This document shows positions 59,353 through 64,000 of a DNA stretch of 64,000 nucleotides, one piece after another. Every line of letters starts with the position of its first letter. Positions within the stretch are counted from its first letter, which is position 1. The position numbers and the translations under genes were made by a program. Location of the stretch: positions 1 to 64,000 of the forward strand of contig NZ_JAVFVU010000001.1 in the NCBI RefSeq assembly GCF_030929615.1, in the 5' to 3' direction. The notes below the pieces were generated by a model. That model was not told where the DNA came from. It ran no database searches and saw only the letters and a list, made by a program, of their open reading frames with translations. This DNA is from Dyadobacter sp. LHD-138. GTDB taxonomy: Bacteria > Bacteroidota > Bacteroidia > Cytophagales > Spirosomataceae.

Positions 59353-60765
59353 TTAATGATTCCATTCTGTATGGAAGGCCCCTGAAATGTCTGTACGCTG
59401 GTACGTGTGTGCACCGAAATAATCACGCTGCGCCTGAATAAGGTTGGTTGCCATACGCTCGCTGCGGTATGCATCGAAATATGCAAGTGAGGACATCAGC
59501 GACGCAACAGGAATTCCGCTAAGCGCAGCCTGTGCCACCACTGCACGTGTATTACCCTCAGCCGCTTTTACGATCGCCGCAACACCAGCGTCCAATAAGA
59601 TATTGGGCAATTCAGGTGATTTTTTGTAAGCCTGCGTGAAAGTTCCCAACAAGGTTGAGCGGATGATGCATCCACCACGCCAAACACTTACCGCATCCGG
59701 CAAAGGAATATCCATGGCCAGTTCTTTTGATGCCTGAAACAACATCGCAAGTCCCTGCGCATAACTTAATATCGTACCAAAATACAAGGCATCATGAACC
59801 TGCTTAACCCATTCGTCGGTCGAAACAGTAATGGCAGCACCAGCCTGCGCATAAATCGCAGAGGCTTTTACTCTTTCGTCTTTATAACCGGAAACGGTAC
59901 GCATAGCCACGGCACTGTCAATCACAGGTACGGCAACCGGCAATTCCATGGAATCCTGAGAAGTCCATTTCCCCGTTCCTTTTGAACCCGCTTTGTCAGA
60001 GATCATATCAAGCAAACGAGCGCTGGTTTTGTCATCATTCTGCAAAAAAATATCCGCTGTGATTTCAACCAAAAACGATTGCAATGCACCTTCATTCCAT
60101 CTTTTGAAAGTTTCATGAAGCTGGTCATTGTTCAAACCTGCATGTTTCAGCAGCGTGTAAGCTTCACTGATAAGCTGCATGATGGCATATTCAATACCAT
60201 TGTGAACCATTTTAACATAGTGCCCGGCACCTTCTTTTCCAAGATAGGCCACACAAGGCTCTCCGTGTACTTTGGCAGAAATCGCTTCAAGCAAAGGTTT
60301 CACGTGTGCATATGCTTCCAGATCCCCACCTGGCATAATGCTTGGACCCGTGCGCGCGCCTTGCTCACCACCCGAAACACCAACACCCATAAAATGGATT
60401 TCTTTGTCGCGCAGATATTTCACGCGGCGCAAAGTATCGGTGTAATGTGAATTTCCCCCGTCGATGATCACGTCACCTTTTTCTACCAAAGGCAACAATG
60501 ATTCGATCACGTCGTCAACCGGTTTTCCGGCTGGAACCAACATCATCAGTTTACGTGGGCGTTGTAATTGCTGCACCATATGTGCAAGATCCGGAACTCC
60601 TTTCACGGTTGTCCCTGCTGTTGCCGCAGCTTCAAGTGCAGCAGTTTTGGTCTCGTCTTTATCAAAACCAATAACAGAAAACCCGTGATCGGCGGTGTTT
60701 AGCAATAGGTTTCTACCCATTACTCCCAACCCAATCATTCCAAAATCGAAGAGGTTACTTGACAT
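59353..60765 (-). CDS. gnd: 6-phosphogluconate dehydrogenase, decarboxylating
   Basis: Gnd converts 6-phosphogluconate to ribulose-5-phosphate with release of CO2. The NADP-binding start is FGMIGLGVMGRNL. Further motifs are IIDGGNSHYTDTLRR, VGVSGGEQGARTGPSIMPGG (active site) and YVKMVHNGIEYAIMQLISE. The length of 470 residues is normal. It is the first gene of the minus-strand operon with zwf and pgl. No clear TAnnTTTG promoter was found in the 140 bp upstream. Confidence 0.96.
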   Translation of the reverse strand: MSSNLFDFGMIGLGVMGRNLLLNTADHGFSVIGFDKDETKTAALEAAATAGTTVKGVPDLAHMVQQLQRPRKLMMLVPAGKPVDDVIESLLPLVEKGDVIIDGGNSHYTDTLRRVKYLRDKEIHFMGVGVSGGEQGARTGPSIMPGGDLEAYAHVKPLLEAISAKVHGEPCVAYLGKEGAGHYVKMVHNGIEYAIMQLISEAYTLLKHAGLNNDQLHETFKRWNEGALQSFLVEITADIFLQNDDKTSARLLDMISDKAGSKGTGKWTSQDSMELPVAVPVIDSAVAMRTVSGYKDERVKASAIYAQAGAAITVSTDEWVKQVHDALYFGTILSYAQGLAMLFQASKELAMDIPLPDAVSVWRGGCIIRSTLLGTFTQAYKKSPELPNILLDAGVAAIVKAAEGNTRAVVAQAALSGIPVASLMSSLAYFDAYRSERMATNLIQAQRDYFGAHTYQRTDISGAFHTEWNH

Positions 60766-61092
60766 AAATTAACGGTCTATTGAAACATGAAGCCGTAAAA
60801 ATAGGCTTTTTTCACACTGGTTTTACGATTTGCAAGCGGCTTTGGTTCACAATGTGCGAAAAACGTTTTTTCAAAAAATATCTTCGTCCTAAAAACAACG
60901 GAGTTATTCATTAAAATTAAATCAGCAATGTATTGATTTAGATCAATTTGGCAAATATGTTCATTCGGGTGACAGGAATGGAAGTCATTTTTAGAGTCAG
61001 CTAAAAATGATCATTAAATTTGTTAGCTGTTCAAAGGCAACGCGTCCCATATGTCACCCTTTCAGGGTTGGACACTTACTAGTTTTAACCAT

Positions 61093-61122
61093 TTTCTACA
61101 ATAATTTCATCCCTTCGGGATT
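61093..61122 (-). repeat. REP-like unit, copy 1
   Basis: On the minus strand AATCCCGAAGGGATGA followed 6 nt later by TTGTAGAAA. It is inverted relative to copies 2 and 3. Confidence 0.7.
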
Positions 61123-61160
61123 GTTATCGCGTGGAAGAATGATCGATGGTGATGAAACCA

Positions 61161-61191
61161 AATCCCGTAGGGATAGTTCACGTTGTAGAAA
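61161..61191 (+). repeat. REP-like unit, copy 2
   Basis: AATCCCGTAGGGAT, 8 nt, then GTTGTAGAAA. It has the same layout as copies 1 and 3, with a short palindrome and a conserved TTGTAGAAA tail. Confidence 0.7.
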
Positions 61192-61217
61192 AATGTATGG
61201 AACGTTCCGAAAAACAA

Positions 61218-61248
61218 AATCCCGCAGGGATGACCGATATTGTAGAAA
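61218..61248 (+). repeat. REP-like unit, copy 3
   Basis: AATCCCGCAGGGATGA, then CCGATATTGTAGAAA. It has the same orientation as copy 2, which lies 57 bp away (start to start). Confidence 0.7.
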
Positions 61249-61251
61249 AAC

Positions 61252-61290
61252 AAAAGAGCGGAAGCCAGGTTTCCCGGCTTCCGCTCTTTT
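61252..61290 (-). terminator. terminator of YcxB-like gene
   Basis: AAAAGAGCGGAAGCC / GGCTTCCGCTCTTTT around a 9-nt loop, 17 nt behind the stop of the minus-strand gene. Confidence 0.85.
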
Positions 61291-61307
61291 ATATCCAAAC
61301 TGAAAGA

Positions 61308-61862
61308 CTATTTTTCCGTAAGAAATTCTTTCTGCTTCAAAATTCTTTCAAAAACTTTCACATCATGATCAGAGGTGAAGATTGAAAAAGGAAGATGCAC
61401 AAATTGCCCTCTCGAAATAATCAGGATATACGAATCCTTATCCTTATATACATCCTGAATTTGTTCCCATTTCATGATACTGCCTTCTTTTGCGTTGATT
61501 TTCATCAAAATCTGACGGCTGTCAATTTCATATGAAAATTTCTCAAACATCGGCTTATACTGTTCAAGCTGCGTGATTCCCGTAAACTGGATTACCCAGA
61601 AAAGTAGGTAAAGGATAACCCCGACCAGAATAACAATGTAAATCCAGATATTAGGATAAACGCCTGTCAGGCTTATCGCTGCATTAATAATAATCAATAG
61701 CAAGGGAACCGCTGCCCACTTAATTTGCGACTTAAAAAAATGCCGCATGGCAATGGAAATGTATTTTTTGGTTGGCAACGCATACCTCTTCGTACGAACC
61801 GCTGCCGGATTCGTAGGCATTTGATAAACAGGCTGGTGTTTGTTCACCGATACTTTGGCCAT
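61308..61862 (-). CDS. YcxB-like membrane protein
   Basis: The 184-residue protein has two adjacent membrane helices (VPLLLIIINAAISLTGVYPNI and YIVILVGVILYLLFWVI). A soluble C-terminal part (YEIDSRQILMKINAKEGSIMKWEQIQDVYKDKDSYILIIS, then FVHLPFSIFTSDHDVKVFERIL) matches the YcxB-like domain seen in many uncharacterised proteins. A perfect -7 box TAACTTTG lies upstream (61946-61953). The function is unknown. Confidence 0.82.
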   Translation of the reverse strand: MAKVSVNKHQPVYQMPTNPAAVRTKRYALPTKKYISIAMRHFFKSQIKWAAVPLLLIIINAAISLTGVYPNIWIYIVILVGVILYLLFWVIQFTGITQLEQYKPMFEKFSYEIDSRQILMKINAKEGSIMKWEQIQDVYKDKDSYILIISRGQFVHLPFSIFTSDHDVKVFERILKQKEFLTEK

Positions 61863-61945
61863 AATTCTGTTAAAAATTAATCAATTTCTTTATTTGCAAT
61901 AGCCTGCCAAACGAATCAGTTATTCAGCCGACATTAAATGAACTA

Positions 61946-61953
61946 CAAAGTTA
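61946..61953 (-). promoter_or_regulatory. -7 element of YcxB-like gene
   Basis: TAACTTTG on the minus strand matches TAnnTTTG. It lies about 84 nt upstream of the start codon. Confidence 0.5.
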
Positions 61954-62124
61954 GAAAAAAGGAGTCGACTTACGAGAAAGCGGCCAAAATAAAAGTGCTG
62001 TCGGCAGTTTGCTTCGGGCAAGCAGCTTTCAGATTGCTCACGTAAGGAACAAAAAACGAAAGTTTATCCACTGATAATTGAAAAATTTGCGTTCTTTAAG
62101 ATATTAAAGTCCTTACTGCCTAAA

Positions 62125-62154
62125 ACCGACAGCCGATGGCCGAAAGCCAGCGGC
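62125..62154. repeat. GCCGAAAGCC-type intergenic repeat before BatA-domain gene
   Basis: Contains ACCGACAGCCGATGGCC followed by GAAAGCC, 21 nt before the ATG. A complementary GCTGTCGGCAG lies about 120 bp upstream. Confidence 0.45.
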
Positions 62155-62175
62155 GCAAATAAACGTTTAACCTAA

Positions 62176-64000
62176 ATGAGTTTTCTTTTTCCGTCATTCT
62201 TGTGGGGTTTGCTGGCCATATCTGTTCCGATAGCCATACATATATTCAATTTCCGTCGTACAAAACGTATTTTCTTTACCAATGTCGCTTTTCTGAAAGC
62301 GGTAGAAACACAAACACGTTCGATTCGTAAAATCAAACACTGGTTGGTTATGACGGCGCGTATTCTGGCCATCGCCTGCCTGGTTTTCGCTTTTGCACAG
62401 CCATTTCTTCCCGGAAAAAGTGACGCATCGGTCAACAGAAAAGGGATTACGAGCCTTTATCTGGATAACTCGTTCAGTATGCAGAACGAATCGAATAGCA
62501 AACGCTATCTGGACATTGCTACAAACCGCCTGAACGAACTGCTGGGACTTTTCAAAAATGCGACTTCCCTGCAACTGGTTACCAACGACTTTTCAGCGCA
62601 GGAACAAGGACTCTATCCGGCAGAAAAAATCCGTGACCGATTTACCACGATCGGTCTTTCGCACACGCCCCGCACGCTGGAACAGGTTTATAAACGTCAG
62701 GAAAATCTGGTTTCTAAACACCAGAACGGAGGTAAAAATCAGTTTTTCTGGTTTTCTGATTTTCAAAAAAGCACAACGGGTGATCTTTCCAAATTAAAAA
62801 CAGATTCGCTCAATCAGCTCTTCCTGGTACCTGTGCAGGCTGTTGCCGAAAAAAATATTTTTGTTGATTCCGTCTGGTTGAACACGCCTTTCATTCGCGA
62901 GTTGCAGAACAATATCCTTTTTGTAAAGGTGAGCAACTCAGGGAGCGGCGATGCTAAAAAAGTGGTGTTAAAATTGAGTCTGGATAATACACAGTCTTCC
63001 ACGGCGTCCGTTAATGTACCGGCCAACGGAAGTGCCCTAGCAAAGTTTAATTTTAACCTCAAAGGAAAGGGTTATAAACAGGGAAAAGTCACTTTCGACG
63101 ATTTTCCGGTAACCTTTGACAATGACTATTATTTCGTTTTAAATGCATCGCCGTTGATCCGCATCCTGCACATTTACGGACAGAAATATGCCGGCAATTA
63201 CATTGACAACGTCTATGCCAATGACAGTTTGTTTGCACTGCAAAGTTATACGGCTCAGAACGTGGATCCGGGTCTGATAAAAAATTCAGATATGGTTTTG
63301 CTTGAAGGTGTCGAGCAGCCATCGGGTATGCTGGCTGCCGAAATTCAGGATTTTGTAAAAAAAGGAGGAAGCCTCACGATCATTCCTCCGGCCGTTCCTA
63401 ATACCGGGAGTTATACTTCACTGGTGCAAAATCTTGGTGTTAATGGCTTGAATACAGAAAAAACCGCCAACCGGGAAATGATCGCGATTGCCGCACCGGA
63501 CAGAAATAATCCGTTTTTCAGTGACGTTTTTGAAGAATCCATTCGTCAGGAAATAAACCTGAATTTACCGGAAGCCTCCCCGGCCTGGAACTGGAACAGC
63601 GCCGGCCAGATACTGCTTTCGCTTCGCAGCGGACAACCTTATCTGAGTCAGATTTCCTCCGGAAAGGGCAAAATTTATTTATTTGCAGCCCCCCTTATTC
63701 CAGAATTCGGGTCTATGGCACAACATGCGATTTTTGTTCCGATCATGTATAAAATGGCTGCTTTGAGCGTCAGAGCCCAGCGGACGGCTTTTACATTTGA
63801 CGAAAACCCGATTGCGCTGACTGTCAATAACGAAAGCCAGAATAGCGTGTATAAGCTTCGCCGAAATAAAACCGAGGTCATTCCCGTTCAAAAAATTGTG
63901 GGCAACCAGCTCTTGCTCGAAATTCCTCAGGGCGATCAAACGGGCAATGGCCTGGACGCAGGTTATTTTGAGCTGATCAAAGACAACAAGGTCGAACAAT
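62176..64000 (+). CDS. BatA-domain membrane protein (partial, runs off right edge)
   Basis: The ATG at 62176 opens a frame that stays open for 608 codons to the window edge. It starts MSFLFPSFLWGLLAISVPIA with the helix and loop FNFRRTKRIFFTNVAFLKAV, the N-terminal BatA/aerotolerance domain. A second helix follows (MTARILAIACLVFAFAQPFL), then a long extracytoplasmic region with LYLDNSFSMQ (a VWA-like strand), FWFSDFQKS and GGSLTIIPP. The stop codon and last helix are outside the window. Proteins of this type are common in Bacteroidota and resemble components around MoxR and BatABCDE loci. The function is not established. Confidence 0.85.
   Translation, partial: MSFLFPSFLWGLLAISVPIAIHIFNFRRTKRIFFTNVAFLKAVETQTRSIRKIKHWLVMTARILAIACLVFAFAQPFLPGKSDASVNRKGITSLYLDNSFSMQNESNSKRYLDIATNRLNELLGLFKNATSLQLVTNDFSAQEQGLYPAEKIRDRFTTIGLSHTPRTLEQVYKRQENLVSKHQNGGKNQFFWFSDFQKSTTGDLSKLKTDSLNQLFLVPVQAVAEKNIFVDSVWLNTPFIRELQNNILFVKVSNSGSGDAKKVVLKLSLDNTQSSTASVNVPANGSALAKFNFNLKGKGYKQGKVTFDDFPVTFDNDYYFVLNASPLIRILHIYGQKYAGNYIDNVYANDSLFALQSYTAQNVDPGLIKNSDMVLLEGVEQPSGMLAAEIQDFVKKGGSLTIIPPAVPNTGSYTSLVQNLGVNGLNTEKTANREMIAIAAPDRNNPFFSDVFEESIRQEINLNLPEASPAWNWNSAGQILLSLRSGQPYLSQISSGKGKIYLFAAPLIPEFGSMAQHAIFVPIMYKMAALSVRAQRTAFTFDENPIALTVNNESQNSVYKLRRNKTEVIPVQKIVGNQLLLEIPQGDQTGNGLDAGYFELIKDNKVEQ

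Larger units (their letters stand above)
60766..61307. other. intergenic region with REP-like repeat cluster
   Basis: 542 bp between gnd and the YcxB-like gene. Positions 61050-61250 contain an ACCCTTTCAGGGT-type palindrome and three copies of a 30-31-bp TCCCGnAGGGAT unit. The segment 61252-61290 is a terminator. I see no coding sequence. Confidence 0.6.
61863..62175. other. divergent intergenic region with repeat motif
   Basis: 313 bp. On the minus strand it carries TAACTTTG (61946-61953), the -7 box of the YcxB-like gene. The right half has a GCCGATGGCCGAAAGCC-like repeat (62125-62154) that ends 21 nt before the BatA-protein ATG. A complementary GCTGTCGGC segment lies near 62000. No gene was found. 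Confidence 0.5.

Noticed and set aside
61050..61250. CRISPR-like interpretation of the repeat cluster
   Set aside because: Only three units, one inverted, with unequal spacing and no cas genes. The pattern fits REP-like elements.
61007..61303. 98-codon frame through the REP-like repeat cluster
   Set aside because: The frame is built from palindromic repeat units and the terminator. The amino acid sequence is arginine/lysine-rich repeat shadow.

Overview
The window looks like chromosomal DNA of a Bacteroidota bacterium of the order Cytophagales, most likely close to Dyadobacter/Spirosomaceae. This is inferred from gene content, not from a database search. The lines of evidence are: a bamD-rpoZ-coaBC-DUF4835-recN cluster; a type IX secretion (T9SS) C-terminal sorting domain; DUF5916, DUF4835 and DUF3817 families; TonB-dependent receptors with carboxypeptidase-regulatory-like plugs; a Rho factor with a long disordered insertion; Bacteroidota-type promoters (TTTG, about 20 nt, TAnnTTTG); and a general lack of Shine-Dalgarno sequences. 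GC content seems to be in the low-to-mid 40s by eye.

Layout. Positions 1-600 hold the edge of an ISAon1-like insertion sequence and a tRNA-Ser(UGA). Positions 0.6-12.4 kb carry envelope and housekeeping genes: tilS, an LptA/OstA-like protein, a T9SS cargo protein, bamD, rpoZ, coaBC, a DUF4835 (PorD-like) protein, recN, and a lipoprotein-SCO-cytochrome c group. Positions 11.8-14.4 kb (minus strand) are coaX, an outer-membrane barrel protein and lptC. Positions 14.8-18.9 kb are rho, then an OmpA-like protein with two paralogous membrane-anchored helix-hairpin-helix proteins. Positions 19-27.2 kb hold htpG, a lipoprotein, dapF, rplS, the NAD(P)HX repair enzyme and feoAB. Positions 27.5-32.3 kb are a cytochrome c maturation operon (ccmB, C, D-like, E, F) whose CcmE carries a CxxxY motif instead of the classical HxxxY.

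Positions 32.3-49.8 kb are mostly accessory envelope genes: two large outer-membrane receptors, a DUF5916 barrel protein, a leucine-rich-repeat protein, a GT-C type membrane glycosyltransferase, a polyprenyl synthase, a patatin, a GDPD-like lipoprotein with altered catalytic motifs, an orphan four-helix-bundle sensor domain, a DUF6962-like membrane protein and a 1-Cys peroxiredoxin. Positions 50.3-52.4 kb are an arsR-SRPBCC-doxX-ydeI cassette, flanked by two roughly 100-bp direct repeats and preceded by tandem palindromic operators. Positions 52.7-55.6 kb are a GntR(YtrA)-type ABC transporter operon that includes a 37-codon gene too small for normal annotation. Positions 55.6-60.8 kb (minus strand) are a sigma-54 response regulator and the oxidative pentose phosphate operon gnd-zwf-pgl. 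A cluster of REP-like repeats, a YcxB-like protein and the start of a BatA-domain protein, open at the right edge, complete the window.

The most interesting items are the variant Ccm system, the arsR cassette with its repeats and operators, the micro-gene in the ABC operon, the hairpin inside the start of lptC, the OmpA/HHH/HHH operon, the orphan terminator at 50.2 kb (possible small RNA) and several families of intergenic repeats placed just upstream of start codons. I found no CRISPR array, prophage, rRNA or replication origin.
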